The notes beneath the pieces are model-generated. The model ran no database searches, had not been told where the DNA came from, and was given only the letters and a program-made list of their open reading frames with translations. A stretch of DNA of 64,000 nucleotides from Sphingomonas sp. (lineage in GTDB: Bacteria > Pseudomonadota > Alphaproteobacteria > Sphingomonadales > Sphingomonadaceae), in contig NZ_JAQZBC010000006.1 of NCBI RefSeq assembly GCF_029239295.1, positions 62,001-126,000 of the forward strand, written 5' to 3'. Shown here in pieces: positions 16,201 through 25,244 of the stretch. A program made the position numbers and the translations under genes. Numbering within the stretch: the first letter of the stretch is position 1; each line of letters starts with the position of its first letter.

Positions 16201-18187
16201 GGCCGAGGCAGTCGCGAAGGCAATCTCGTCGCTGCCGTTCCCGCTCAACATCGCAGCCGGCGCCGCGACCGCGGCTGTGCTGGCGTCGATCGGAATCGCG
16301 ATCGGCGGCGCCTTTGGTGGCGGCAGCAAGAAGGATCTCGAGCCGGCCAATACCGGCACCGGCACGGTGCTGGGCGACGGCAAGGCGCAGTCGGAGAGCC
16401 TGAAGCGCTCGATCGACCAGCTGCGCGAGGTCGACACGCTGACCAACACCTTCGCGCGCCAGATGGCTGGATCGCTACGCTCGATCGACGGCCAAATCGG
16501 TGGCCTGGCGGCCGTCTTGGTGCGCGGCGGCAACGTCAACGCCGACAGCAAGGTTGCCGAGGGGTTCAAGCCCAACGCGATCGGCTCGGTGCTGGGCGCC
16601 ATTCCGTTGATCGGTGGCGTGCTGTCGTCGCTGTTCGGCAGCAAGACGTCGGTCATCGCCAGCGGCATCTATGGCCGCGCGCAGTCGCTCGACCAGATCC
16701 TCGCCGGCGGCTTCGACGCTTCGACCTACAGCGACGTGGAAAAGAAGAAGAAGTTTCTCGGGATCACCACCGGCACGTCCTACTCGACGCAGTTCGGCCA
16801 GGCCGACGCGGCGCTCGAGCAGCAATTCACCCTGGTGCTGCGCTCCTTTGCCGACGCGATCGCCGGCGCGGCCGAGCCGCTCGGCCAATCGACCGGCGCG
16901 ATCGAGGCACGCCTGAAGGGCTTCGTCGTCAACATCGGCAAGATCGACCTGAAGGGGCTGACCGGCGCCGAGATCCAGGAGAAGCTAGAGGCAGTATTCG
17001 GCGCGGCGGCCGACAGCATGGCCAGCGCTGCCTTCCCGGGAATCGAGCGGTTCCAGAAGGTCGGCGAAGGCGCTTTCGAGACGCTGGTGCGCGTGGCGTC
17101 GACGGCCGAGGCAGTCACCAACGCGCTCGGCCAGATGGGCGGCGCCGCGCGTGCCATGTCGATCGACGCCAAGCTCGCGCTGGCCGACCAGTTCGACAGC
17201 ATCGGCGATCTGACCGGCGCGATCGGGAGCTATTTCGAAGCCTTCTATTCGCCGGCCGAGCAGACCGCGGCCAGGACCGAGCAGCTGGCCCGCGTCTTCC
17301 GCGATCTCGGCCTGACGATGCCGGCATCGCTTGCCGCCTATCGCGAGCTGGTCGAGGCGCAGGATCTCAACACCAGCGCCGGTCAGGCGGCCTATGCCAC
17401 CCTGATCCAGCTGGCGCCGGCGTTTGCCGAGCTGCAGGAGAAGCTCGCCGGCGCCAAATCCGCGGCCGACGTGGCGGCCGAGCGCGCGGATCTCGAGCGG
17501 CGGCTGCTCGAGCTGCGCGGCGACACCGCAGCGCTCCGCGCACTCGAGCTCGCGAAGCTCGATGCCAGCAACCGCGCGCTGCAGCAGCAGATCTATGATC
17601 TGCAGGACGCGCAGGAAGCCGCCCGGGCGGCCGACGAGCTGCGCAAGGCGTGGTCGTCGGTCGGCGACAGCATCATGGACGAGGTGCGGCGGATCCGCGG
17701 CCTGGCCGATGCCGGCGGCGGCAACAGCTTCGCCTCACTGATGGGCCAGTTCAACGCCGCCAATGCCAAGGCACGCGCCGGCGACATGGATGCCGCCAAG
17801 AGCCTGCCGCAGCTCAGCCAGGCGCTGCTCAGCGCCGCAGCCGATGCTGCGACCAGCCGGCAGGAGCTGGCGCGTGTCCAGGCGCAGACCGCCGCGGCGC
17901 TCGAGGCGACCTATGGTGTCGTCGGCGCGCTCGCGACCAACAAGCCGGAGAGCAAGGCTGATCAGATTGCCTCCGCCGTCGACGGCCGCGCCATGGCGCC
18001 AAGCTCGGCAGCCAACGACGATCGTGCGGCCGAGCAGAGCGCCTTGCGTGGCGAGATCGCCCAGCTGCGCGCCGACATGACCGCCGGCACCGCGGCGATC
18101 GCCGCCAACACCGGCCGCATCGCCAAGCATCTCGACAATGTGACCGCCAGCAGCGGCGGTGACGCAATCTCGGTGGAGGCGGCATGA
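13271..18187 (+). CDS. Phage tail tape measure protein
   Basis: Sets tail length and is ejected ahead of the DNA. At 1638 residues it is the longest gene. It is dominated by Ala/Glu/Arg-rich coiled coil (about 90-340 and 560-830), with hydrophobic stretches near 415-436 (SPLIGVMAAGTAGFLLF) and near 990-1018 (FPLNIAAGAATAAVLASIGIAIGG) that could insert in the host membrane. LSFQLNDVATMAMAGSPPFQIFATQIGQI near 360 is a motif shared by many tape measures. A GGGAGG ribosome site precedes ATG 13271. At about 0.15 nm per residue the tail would be roughly 245 nm. The stop overlaps the next start (ATGA). Confidence 0.93.
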   Translation: MLDDDAPGLHADFLIDTGNSADELIRLASVMESTEVKVLAEAQRIERATSNMVDTTAATAGIKAFADTAAREVQSVVAAASQSRAGLERIFGRPLNFSTGGPAATRELQATAREVNKTESEIEKLIRTLDREAASVGKTRDEQRALRAEQLALTAVTQGNTEAADRLLASMRQLDAARESLAETKLAIQLAAEAGAARERAAAEAQLIAELRERERIQAAIARIDGSDRGRATDAGATFSALAAKAAEDEARATAIAAASAKQLADEHARLADQVRGSQLAMEADAAAAERLRMSTDPLYAATARINAEIAESTRLYYAGATGPAEYARQQMVLTQRLHEASQAHDIMQSAAKRGTGSLTQLSFQLNDVATMAMAGSPPFQIFATQIGQIIQVAQQAEGGVKGLAGEIGGFLLRFSPLIGVMAAGTAGFLLFDRAVSKGVDTKAMIDGLGLTKDEIEKLKNTSVSSGDVIKATFQVMAARVGFHLGDMTKFFGDALDWMTKAGRVTLAALYASFMGTFRGIAAIVKGVFDGKGIGEILADVGDAYTGAFDEANGAMVRFGEDVTKQIASNKLADLKKQADALKEDRTPKKDRHGEQLEREGRAIEAQIRNLYALADAYGVSGAEALIAEARVKAESEAIKKRADIEERVARQVRLVVAQRVADAAKSTAAMREEVAMIEKINAEVAAGNVPAQLAADLVRDRLEDLPLLAALEAARTVKDVQGIKAASEALDAQRATRERLAEVQREQQRLSAMSSGADRLAELQEELRLVGATEEVRVRALATLRATQEAAANGWTGQKGADYVKQQVKIAETQFQLAQAQDSFNASLTFTADKWDLIARNVQNAAGGMADAFGEVGRSIGDVASIYAGFQANRARLDAQHRAEVEKAGNDEAAQARANTKFAIASATAQVGLFGDLSSAAKGFFKEGSDGYKAMAAAEKAFRAIEFALSVRAMAQDAIETASSIAKSGVRAAAHGAEAVAKAISSLPFPLNIAAGAATAAVLASIGIAIGGAFGGGSKKDLEPANTGTGTVLGDGKAQSESLKRSIDQLREVDTLTNTFARQMAGSLRSIDGQIGGLAAVLVRGGNVNADSKVAEGFKPNAIGSVLGAIPLIGGVLSSLFGSKTSVIASGIYGRAQSLDQILAGGFDASTYSDVEKKKKFLGITTGTSYSTQFGQADAALEQQFTLVLRSFADAIAGAAEPLGQSTGAIEARLKGFVVNIGKIDLKGLTGAEIQEKLEAVFGAAADSMASAAFPGIERFQKVGEGAFETLVRVASTAEAVTNALGQMGGAARAMSIDAKLALADQFDSIGDLTGAIGSYFEAFYSPAEQTAARTEQLARVFRDLGLTMPASLAAYRELVEAQDLNTSAGQAAYATLIQLAPAFAELQEKLAGAKSAADVAAERADLERRLLELRGDTAALRALELAKLDASNRALQQQIYDLQDAQEAARAADELRKAWSSVGDSIMDEVRRIRGLADAGGGNSFASLMGQFNAANAKARAGDMDAAKSLPQLSQALLSAAADAATSRQELARVQAQTAAALEATYGVVGALATNKPESKADQIASAVDGRAMAPSSAANDDRAAEQSALRGEIAQLRADMTAGTAAIAANTGRIAKHLDNVTASSGGDAISVEAA

Positions 18188-21100
18188 AGATCGTCACCGA
18201 CACCGGCCCCATTGAGCTGGGCACCACCGAGACGACGCCGCGCATCGGGATCGTCGATTATAGCAAGCGGGTCACCGACGACTTCGGCGTGACGACGGTG
18301 GTCGAGCGCGGCTTCTCGCGCCGGTTGTCGGTGCGCATGGCGTTGCCGTTCGGCGACGTCGACGCGCTGCAGCGCCGGCTTGCCGATCTGAGGGCAGCGC
18401 GGGTGCGCTGGGTGGCTGACGACCGCTTCAGCTGGCTGAGCGCCGACGGCTATTACAAGGATTTCGAGCTGGATCTCGCCGTCCCGCCGATCAGCTATTG
18501 CACGCTAACGGTGGAAGGCCTGGCCGAGACTGAAGTCGTGGCGGATCCCGGCGGAGATCCGGCGCCGGAAGGAGAGGCATCGACCTTCCAGCTCCTTCAG
18601 CCGACCGGCATCACCGATGCCGTCCTGGTCAGCAGCAGCGTGCCCGAGGATCCGGCGCCGGCGTGGTCGGCCGACACGACCTATCCCGCCGGCGCAATCG
18701 TTGCGCGGGCGCACCGCCGCCACGAGAGCCTGATCGCCGACAACAAGGGTAACGATCCGGCCGCGAACGGCCCGGCTTGGCTCGACATCGGCCCGACCAA
18801 TCGCTGGGCGATGTTCGACGACGCGCTCGGTACCGAGACGAGCGCGGCCGGCGTGATCGTCGTGCAGCTAGATGCCGGGGCTGCGACCGGTCTCGCGCTC
18901 CTCGACGTGCGCGGTGCAACGGTGCGGGTGCAGGCGCCAGGCTATGACCGCACGCAGCAGGTCGGCGCCGGCGCGATCACCTTCCTCGATCTGCCGGGCC
19001 TCGCCGGCACGATCACGGTGACGATCGCCGGCGCCGGCAATGTCGCTGTCGGCACGCTCCTGGTCGGCCAGATTGTTGGCCTTGGCATCACCGAGGCCGC
19101 GCCCTCTGCCGGGATCACCGACTTCAGCCGCAAGGAGGTCGACGATTTTGGCGAAGTGACGATCGTTCAGCGCGCCTGGGCGAAGAAGATGGCGGCTCGC
19201 GCGCTGATCCGATCCGATGCGGTCGACGTGGTCGCCAACCGGATTGCAGCCGTTCGCGCGCGACCGGCGCTTTGGATCGGACAGACCGGCATGGACAGCC
19301 TGACGCTGTTCGGCTTCTTCAAGGACTTCTCGATCGAGGTGGGCGACAGCCTCAGCAAGCTGTCGCTGTCGATCGAGGGTCTGAGCAAGGCGACCAAACC
19401 GAAGCCGCTCGGCGCCGGCGTGAATTGGGAAGACATCGCCGATCCCACCGGTACCAAGCCGGCGAACAATGCTGACGTCACCGGCGAGAACACCGCGAAG
19501 GATACTGAAGCCGTCGGCGGGATGCCGGCGACGGAGGTGATTGCCCAGCTCGACCGCATCGAGCCGATCGAGGCGCAGTTCGGGCCGATCAAGTCGGACA
19601 TCAGCGCGCTGAAGGATGTGCGGCTGGAGCATGACGACGCGCTGGCGCAGCTGGCCGACGTCACCGCCGACCAGGGCGCCGCGCAGCGGCAGATCACGCG
19701 CGACGTCGGTCGCATCGATGAGGCGGTGCTGCGCGCGCTGATGGAAAGCGCTCGTACGCGCGACGTGCTGCGTGATGCCGGCATCGTCGTGGACCCTGCG
19801 ACCGGACAGGTCCGGATCTACGCGATCGACCAGCTGCGCGATCGCACCTCGACGGCCGAGATCGCCATCGATGCGGTCAAGGGTGTCGTGTCGACCAAGG
19901 CATCGGTCAACCAGGTGCAGGAGCTGATCGCTCAGGCGGTGCTCGATCCGTCGCAGGTTGCCGAGCTGGAGCCGATCATCGCCCGGCTGACGTCGGCCGA
20001 GAGCGAGATCGACGGCCTGAACGCCGCGGTCGCGCTGAAGGCGTCGCTGGTCGAGGTGACCGCGATCGGTGGCCGCACGTCGGACGTTGAGCAGACGCTC
20101 GACGCGCTCGCCGGCGAGATGTCGAGCAAGGCGAGCACGACAATCGTCGATCAGCTCGGCATCCGGCTCGGCTCAGCCGAACAGATGCTGTCCGCGCTGC
20201 CGGATGTGTCGGGCTATTCAGTCACCGTGCGCCAGGCGCGCGTCGCGGCGGACGATGCGGCCGAGGCGGCGCTGCGCGGCATGCTCGCCGGCGACGTGGC
20301 GAGCCGGTACCAGCTGTCGCAGATCGCCGAGGCGCGGCAGGAGCTGACCACCAAGCTGGTCGACGGCTTCAGCGCCGAGGCGATCGCGCGCACCGCGCTA
20401 ACCGTCCAGATCGGGCAGATCCGCGCATCGGTGCTGTCGGAGGCGCAGGCCAGCGTCACGCGCGACAGCCTGTTGACCCAGCGTGTCGATGCTCAGGGCG
20501 GCGCGCTGGACAACCAGGCGGCGGCGATCGGGCGGCTTGATCGCGTATCGCTAGACAATGCTGGTGGCATTGCCTCAGCGCAGATGACGATCCGGCAGCA
20601 GATCAGCGCATCGGACAGCAGTGACGAGGCGCTGCTGCGCGCGCTGGTCGCCGGCGACCAGGCCGGCCGCGCCCGCATCGGGCAGGCGGTGCAAATCCAG
20701 ACCGAGTTTACGACCACGCTGGTCGAAAACGAGAGGGCGGCAGCGGTCGCGCGCCAGTCGCTGCTCGCACGGATGAACGCGGCCGATGCGGCGATCGTCA
20801 CTACGGCGAAGGTAGCCGCTGATGCGAACGCGGCAACGGCGGAGCGGGTTAACGCGCTCGAAGTGGTGTTCAACGATGCGGCGAGCGGACTGCCAGCCAC
20901 CAGGGCGCGCATCAACGCGCTGGAAGAAGCGACGGCGGAGCGCGATGCCGCCTTTGGCCGGCGCCTCGACCTGATCGAAGGGTCGATCGAGGATCCGGAG
21001 ACCGGACTGGTGGCGATCCACGCCACCGTGGCGCAGGATCGTCAGGCCAGCGTCACGCGCGACGATGCCAACGCGCGCGACATCCAACAGGTGTCGGCAC

Positions 21101-22053
21101 AGGTGAACGACCCGGCGACTGGCTTGCCAGCGACGCGCGCGGTTGTTGCTGCGGTCGACGAGGCCAGTGCCACGCGCGACGAGGCGATCGGCCGGCTAGT
21201 TCAGCAGATCCAGGCGGTTATCGATGGCGTCGGCAGCGTTGGCTTGCAGCAGGCTTTCACCGCTGTCGTGAACCGGCTGGGGCTGATCGAAGGTAAGTAC
21301 ACTCTCGCGATCGACAGCGACGGCAGCCTCAACGGCATCGAGCTGATCGGCTCCACCAGCGGCCCCGGTTCCTTGAACCTGATCAACACCGATCTTCGAA
21401 TGGGCACCGGCCGAGTGATCATGAACACCGGCACGGTGATGCGGGTGGAGGGTATTGGCTTCGGTAAGTACGGCGACTTGGTCAGCTGGTTCGGCCCCAC
21501 CATGGCGATTTCCGAGTGCACGAAGGCCAACGCCACCAGCTACGAGGGGATGGACAACAGCGCCTATTTCGGCGGTTCCTTGTCGGCCGGCGTGCTGAAG
21601 AACGCGGTCACCTCGTCGCTGACCACCGCCAACGCTTCGCTCGAGCTTGGCCCGTTCGGCACCACCGGCAAGCCGAAGAGCATCGTCGCCAGCTACAGCT
21701 ACAGCCTGCGCCGGCGGGTCAACGCGCCAGGCGGCACGATCACCGGCACGCCGAGCGCCACGCTGAAGCTGGAGCGGCGCCGCGGTGCCGACGGACCTTG
21801 GGTCGAGCTGCAGACCGGCACGATCACCGGAGAGACCAGCTACGCCGCACCGGAAGGTGTCACGCCTGGCCTCGGCACACAGACGATGTCGGGCGCGATC
21901 ACCATCACGGACAATTCGGAGGGTGCGCAGGACTTCTCCTACCGCCTGACGCTCGTGTCGCGGACGCTTGCCACCTTCAACTTCACGTCCCCCAACGACG
22001 GGCCGGCCGGTGAGCCGATCCAGAGCCTCTCGCTCGTCTCCGTCGAACAATAA
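18184..22053 (+). CDS. Large tail tip / host-specificity protein with internal duplication
   Basis: A 1289-residue tail protein directly after the tape measure, where central tail-tip or J-like proteins lie. The N-terminal 400 residues contain two copies of one module: residues about 15-115 (IGIVDYSKRVTDDFGVTTVVERGF) and about 305-400 (AGITDFSRKEVDDFGEVTIVQRAW), each ending in a GYYKDFELD/GFFKDFSIE and TVEGL/SIEGL element. Residues about 450-1020 are long coiled coil with recurring ASVTRD and ATRDEAIGRL units. The last 270 residues, beginning LIEGKYTLAIDSDGSLNG, resemble the DUF1983-type end of phage J proteins. It probably builds the baseplate-like tip and a central fibre contacting the cell. 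Confidence 0.7.
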   Translation: MKIVTDTGPIELGTTETTPRIGIVDYSKRVTDDFGVTTVVERGFSRRLSVRMALPFGDVDALQRRLADLRAARVRWVADDRFSWLSADGYYKDFELDLAVPPISYCTLTVEGLAETEVVADPGGDPAPEGEASTFQLLQPTGITDAVLVSSSVPEDPAPAWSADTTYPAGAIVARAHRRHESLIADNKGNDPAANGPAWLDIGPTNRWAMFDDALGTETSAAGVIVVQLDAGAATGLALLDVRGATVRVQAPGYDRTQQVGAGAITFLDLPGLAGTITVTIAGAGNVAVGTLLVGQIVGLGITEAAPSAGITDFSRKEVDDFGEVTIVQRAWAKKMAARALIRSDAVDVVANRIAAVRARPALWIGQTGMDSLTLFGFFKDFSIEVGDSLSKLSLSIEGLSKATKPKPLGAGVNWEDIADPTGTKPANNADVTGENTAKDTEAVGGMPATEVIAQLDRIEPIEAQFGPIKSDISALKDVRLEHDDALAQLADVTADQGAAQRQITRDVGRIDEAVLRALMESARTRDVLRDAGIVVDPATGQVRIYAIDQLRDRTSTAEIAIDAVKGVVSTKASVNQVQELIAQAVLDPSQVAELEPIIARLTSAESEIDGLNAAVALKASLVEVTAIGGRTSDVEQTLDALAGEMSSKASTTIVDQLGIRLGSAEQMLSALPDVSGYSVTVRQARVAADDAAEAALRGMLAGDVASRYQLSQIAEARQELTTKLVDGFSAEAIARTALTVQIGQIRASVLSEAQASVTRDSLLTQRVDAQGGALDNQAAAIGRLDRVSLDNAGGIASAQMTIRQQISASDSSDEALLRALVAGDQAGRARIGQAVQIQTEFTTTLVENERAAAVARQSLLARMNAADAAIVTTAKVAADANAATAERVNALEVVFNDAASGLPATRARINALEEATAERDAAFGRRLDLIEGSIEDPETGLVAIHATVAQDRQASVTRDDANARDIQQVSAQVNDPATGLPATRAVVAAVDEASATRDEAIGRLVQQIQAVIDGVGSVGLQQAFTAVVNRLGLIEGKYTLAIDSDGSLNGIELIGSTSGPGSLNLINTDLRMGTGRVIMNTGTVMRVEGIGFGKYGDLVSWFGPTMAISECTKANATSYEGMDNSAYFGGSLSAGVLKNAVTSSLTTANASLELGPFGTTGKPKSIVASYSYSLRRRVNAPGGTITGTPSATLKLERRRGADGPWVELQTGTITGETSYAAPEGVTPGLGTQTMSGAITITDNSEGAQDFSYRLTLVSRTLATFNFTSPNDGPAGEPIQSLSLVSVEQ

Positions 22054-22064
22054 GGATCTCGCTT

Positions 22065-23588
22065 ATGCCTTGGTATCGCACCGGGACCGTCACGGTCACG
22101 AATGGCTCCGCGATCGTCACCGGCGCTGGCACCGACTTCGTCGGCAATGTCAGCATCGGCGAGGGTTTCGTCGCGCCGGATCGCGGCGTCTATGAGGTCG
22201 CGCAGGTCATCTCGGCCACGCAACTCCAACTTGCCACGGCCTATCAGGGCGCCACGGCCGGTGGCCAAGGCTTCAGCATGCTGCCGACGCAAAGCCAGAT
22301 GCGCGACCTGGCGATCGGAGCGGCGCAGCTGCTCAATACGTTCGGCGCGGTCCGCGACGGGATTGGGCAGGGCCTCATTGCTGATGGTTCGCCTGCTGCT
22401 CCGGGCCTGCGCTTTGCGGCGGATCAGGACACCGGGCTGGTTCGCACTTCCGCAAATCGCCTCGCTTTGGTCACCGGTGGCCAGGTGCGGCTCGAGCTAT
22501 CGTCAGATGCTCAAACCACCTTTTACTCCAGCTATATCGTCTCCGGCGGTTCAGGTGCTCGGCCCCCAATCGGCCTGGTGGGAAGCGAGAACGGTCAGAA
22601 CGCCTTCATCTTCGGCGGGCAGGGCTTGGTCCAAGGTGAAGGTGCGCCGGACAATGGACCGACAATCTACGCCTACTTCACGAACCCGATCCGCTTCTAC
22701 ACCTCTACGGGGGAGAGGATGCGGATCGACGGCATGGGCAACCTGCTGGTTGGCGTACTCAGTGGCACGTGTCACCGGATCAGCAAGTCGGTGGGCCTCG
22801 GCAATCCGATCCTGCAAATTCGGGACGAAGCACAGGGCGTCGCAGCCCTGGCGGTCCAGTCAGTTAACCAGGCGAATTACTCGTCGATGGGCGCTGGCCT
22901 GTTCGCCGGGGTCAACACGTCCACCGGCCGCACCATGAATGCCGGCGGCACGATCAATGCGGTTGGCGCCGATTATGCCGAATACATGCCGAAGGCTGCA
23001 GGCTGCGGTATTATCGCCAAGGGCGACGTTTGCGGCGTTGATCGCGTCGGCCGACTGACGAAGACCTGGGCGGACGCGGTCAGCTTCGTGATCAAGAGCA
23101 CGGATCCGTCGCTGGTCGGCGGCGACACTTGGGCCGCGCACCTGCGGCCGAAGCCCGAGCAACCCGGCGCCGAGCCGCAAGCGCCGGCCTTCCCGGCCGC
23201 GCCGACCGGCGAGGCGGACGAGGCATCGGTTGCTGCGTGGGTTGCAGCGCAAGCGGCTTATCCTGCGCTCCTCGCATCCTATCAGTCAGAGCATGCCGCC
23301 TGGCAGCAGGCCGTGGATGCGTATGCGGCGGATCTCGCCGCATGGCAGGATGAACTCGAGACCGCGCGTCAGTGCGTTGATCGCATCGCGTTCTGCGGCC
23401 AGGTGCCCTGCAACGTCACCGGCGAGTTCGACGCCGGTGACTACATCATCGCCGCGGCGAACGGCGCCGGGATCAAGGCGATCGCGGTGAAACCAGACGC
23501 GATCACGCTGCCGCAATACATGCGCCGGATCGGCAAGGTCTGGGCGATCCGCGACGGCCGCGCCTGGATCGACGTGCAGCACGGCTGA
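22065..23588 (+). CDS. Tail fibre protein
   Basis: A 507-residue fibre. The N terminus (WYRTGTVTVTNGSAIVTGAGTDF) is a common tail-attachment start in phage fibres, the middle has LRFAADQDTGLVRTSANRLALVTGG, typical of fibre shafts, and residues 300-325 include NAVGADYAEYMPKA, similar to the region preceding intramolecular chaperone or peptidase G2-like ends. A strange stretch near 365-440 is rich in Pro, Ala, Gln and Trp with repeated AAW/AAY units, probably a helical stalk. Receptor binding is the likely role. ATG 22065 lies 11 bases after the previous stop codon. Confidence 0.75.
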   Translation: MPWYRTGTVTVTNGSAIVTGAGTDFVGNVSIGEGFVAPDRGVYEVAQVISATQLQLATAYQGATAGGQGFSMLPTQSQMRDLAIGAAQLLNTFGAVRDGIGQGLIADGSPAAPGLRFAADQDTGLVRTSANRLALVTGGQVRLELSSDAQTTFYSSYIVSGGSGARPPIGLVGSENGQNAFIFGGQGLVQGEGAPDNGPTIYAYFTNPIRFYTSTGERMRIDGMGNLLVGVLSGTCHRISKSVGLGNPILQIRDEAQGVAALAVQSVNQANYSSMGAGLFAGVNTSTGRTMNAGGTINAVGADYAEYMPKAAGCGIIAKGDVCGVDRVGRLTKTWADAVSFVIKSTDPSLVGGDTWAAHLRPKPEQPGAEPQAPAFPAAPTGEADEASVAAWVAAQAAYPALLASYQSEHAAWQQAVDAYAADLAAWQDELETARQCVDRIAFCGQVPCNVTGEFDAGDYIIAAANGAGIKAIAVKPDAITLPQYMRRIGKVWAIRDGRAWIDVQHG

Positions 23589-23614
23589 TCGACACCCCTT
23601 CTTCGGAGATGCCG

Positions 23615-24151
23615 ATGAGCGATCCAACAATCGCCGAACGGGCGTTCGCCAACATGGTGACCGCTACGAGGGCTCCGCCCAGCTTTGACGGGCAAGGCTG
23701 GCTCGTCGCGCTGAACCTCTTTGCGATGACGGCTGGCTTCTGCCTTACCGTCATGCTCGCGGGCAAGATCGTCCGGGACATGAGGCGCAACCGGTATCGG
23801 GATAAGCTTCGCGAGCCGGTGACCATATTGCGTCTGACCGTGCTGGCCTTCGCGTTTGCTGGCGTTCTGCGCTTCGGCGGTGAGGCTGCCGCACTGTGGG
23901 GCTGGAACCCTGCCGATCCTTCTGCGACGGCAGCGGCGACGCTGGCGAAGCGCCTGCTCGATCCGTTCGCAGCGGGGCTCGCCTGGCTTGGGTTCGGCCT
24001 GTTCGTGCTCGCCGAGCGCGGCATCATCGACCAGCTGCGCAAGCAGCCCTTTCCGATCAACATGTGGGCCAGCCTGGAGCAGCTCAAGCGCCCCGCGATC
24101 GTCGTGGCGCTTTGCTTCGTCGCTGCCGTTGGAGTGGTTAGCACGCGATGA
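23615..24151 (+). CDS. Phage membrane protein with four predicted TM segments (lysis region)
   Basis: A 178-residue integral membrane protein at the head of the lysis cassette. Hydrophobic segments are visible near residues 30-52 (LVALNLFAMTAGFCLTVMLA), 68-90 (ILRLTVLAFAFAGVLRF), 115-132 (GLAWLGFGLFVLAE) and 157-175 (IVVALCFVAAVGVVS). ATG 23615 is preferred to ATG 23609 because GGAG at 23605-23608 gives six-base spacing. Its stop overlaps the next membrane protein gene (ATGA), so the two may form a holin/antiholin or holin pair. I do not recognise a named family. Confidence 0.65.
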   Translation: MSDPTIAERAFANMVTATRAPPSFDGQGWLVALNLFAMTAGFCLTVMLAGKIVRDMRRNRYRDKLREPVTILRLTVLAFAFAGVLRFGGEAAALWGWNPADPSATAAATLAKRLLDPFAAGLAWLGFGLFVLAERGIIDQLRKQPFPINMWASLEQLKRPAIVVALCFVAAVGVVSTR

Positions 24152-24606
24152 TCATCGAGCGCGGGGCCGGTGCGGCCGCAACTGGTTTGCTCGCCGTGGG
24201 CGCAGCAACCGCAGCTCAGCCGGCAACGGCGAGCTTCTTCGGAATGCCCTTTGAGATCGCCACCGCCATCGCCGCAATGTTCGGCTGCATCGTGACGCGG
24301 GTCATCGTCGGCCAGTCCGACAAGGTGTCCCGCTGGCGGGTTCGCGTGCCGATCGACGTTCTATCGGGCGGCGTGACGTTCTTCCTCGTCGTTGCGACGC
24401 GACCCTCGCTGCTGACGGCGCTGGTGCTGGGCATCACCGTCGCCGCACTGGGCGCCTCGATCATCAAGATCGCGGAGGTGCGCGGCCGGAAGCTGATCGA
24501 CGCGCTGTTGCCTGGCGGCGTGGGTGACGACGATCACGAAGCCGGCATCGCCCGGGCGATGGATCAGCTCCACCGCATCCCCGATCCCGAGAAACACTCC
24601 GGCTGA
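24148..24606 (+). CDS. Holin-like phage membrane protein
   Basis: A 152-residue protein with hydrophobic stretches near 10-25, 33-50 (FEIATAIAAMFGCIVTRVIV) and 70-105 (GGVTFFLVVATRPSLLTALVLGITVAALGASIIKI), then a charged cytoplasmic tail ending DPEKHSG. Such a two-to-four TM protein with a charged C terminus directly upstream of an endolysin is the expected layout of a holin that triggers lysis timing. The start is in the ATGA overlap with the preceding membrane protein. Holin identity rests on position and topology. Confidence 0.65.
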   Translation: MIIERGAGAAATGLLAVGAATAAQPATASFFGMPFEIATAIAAMFGCIVTRVIVGQSDKVSRWRVRVPIDVLSGGVTFFLVVATRPSLLTALVLGITVAALGASIIKIAEVRGRKLIDALLPGGVGDDDHEAGIARAMDQLHRIPDPEKHSG

Positions 24607-24610
24607 GGAC

Positions 24611-24652
24611 GGCGCCTTACCCCGCCGTAGTGACACAGGTGGGCAAGGCGCC
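24611..24652 (+). repeat. Inverted repeat upstream of endolysin
   Basis: GGCGCCTT (24611-24618) is the perfect inverse of AAGGCGCC (24645-24652), with further partial pairing inside the 26-base loop. It sits in the 128-base gap between holin-like and endolysin genes. There is no T-tract, so an mRNA structure controlling endolysin translation or stability is as likely as termination. Confidence 0.4.
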
Positions 24653-24734
24653 GCGGCGGCCGACGGGACGAAGCCCGCGGCCGCACACCCACGCCCTCCG
24701 CCATCCTGACACCCAACACAAGGAAAGAACGATC

Positions 24735-25244
24735 ATGGCATCCGAACCGGCGTGGCTGCTTGCCGCGCGGGCTAAGCTCGGCACGCGCGAAGCGCCGGGC
24801 AACGCCAACAATCCGACGATCATGGGATGGGCGAAGCGGCTCGGCACGAAGGTGCTGGGCGTCGCGTACAACGCCGATAGCGTGCCCTGGTGCGGTGTGT
24901 TCGTCGCCGCCTGCCTGGCAGAAGACGGGATCGAGGCTGCCCCGATCGCGGTGCGCGCAAAGGCATGGGCTACGTGGGGCCAGAACATTCGGCCTGAACG
25001 GGTCGCGCCGGGCGCTGTGCTGGTGTTCGAGCGGCCCGGCGGCGGGCACGTCGGCTTCTACGTCGGCGAGGATCAAGCCGCTTATCACGTGCTGGGCGGC
25101 AACCAGGGCGATCGCGTCTCGATCATGCGGATCGAGAAGGCCCGCTGCATTGCCCGGCGCTGGCCAGCGGGTCGGCCCGTGCTTGGCGGACCCAAAGCTA
25201 TGACGGCGACCGCCGGCATTCCTCTGTCGAGGAACGAGCGGTGA
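24735..25244 (+). CDS. Endolysin-like cysteine peptidase (TIGR02594/CHAP-type)
   Basis: A 169-residue peptidoglycan hydrolase of the NlpC/P60-CHAP group, TIGR02594-like. The catalytic cysteine is in VPWCGVFVAACL near residue 54 and the histidine in GGGHVGFYVGED near 103; LGTREAPGNANNPTIMGW near the N terminus is typical of this family in alphaproteobacterial phages. There is no signal peptide, so it needs the holin for release. AAGGAAAG stands 9 bases before ATG 24735. The 3' end overlaps the spanin GTG. Confidence 0.88.
   Translation: MASEPAWLLAARAKLGTREAPGNANNPTIMGWAKRLGTKVLGVAYNADSVPWCGVFVAACLAEDGIEAAPIAVRAKAWATWGQNIRPERVAPGAVLVFERPGGGHVGFYVGEDQAAYHVLGGNQGDRVSIMRIEKARCIARRWPAGRPVLGGPKAMTATAGIPLSRNER

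Noticed and set aside
15775-17598. 607-residue + frame inside the tape measure gene
   Set aside because: Arg-rich alternative frame without ribosome site or domain; out-of-frame shadow.
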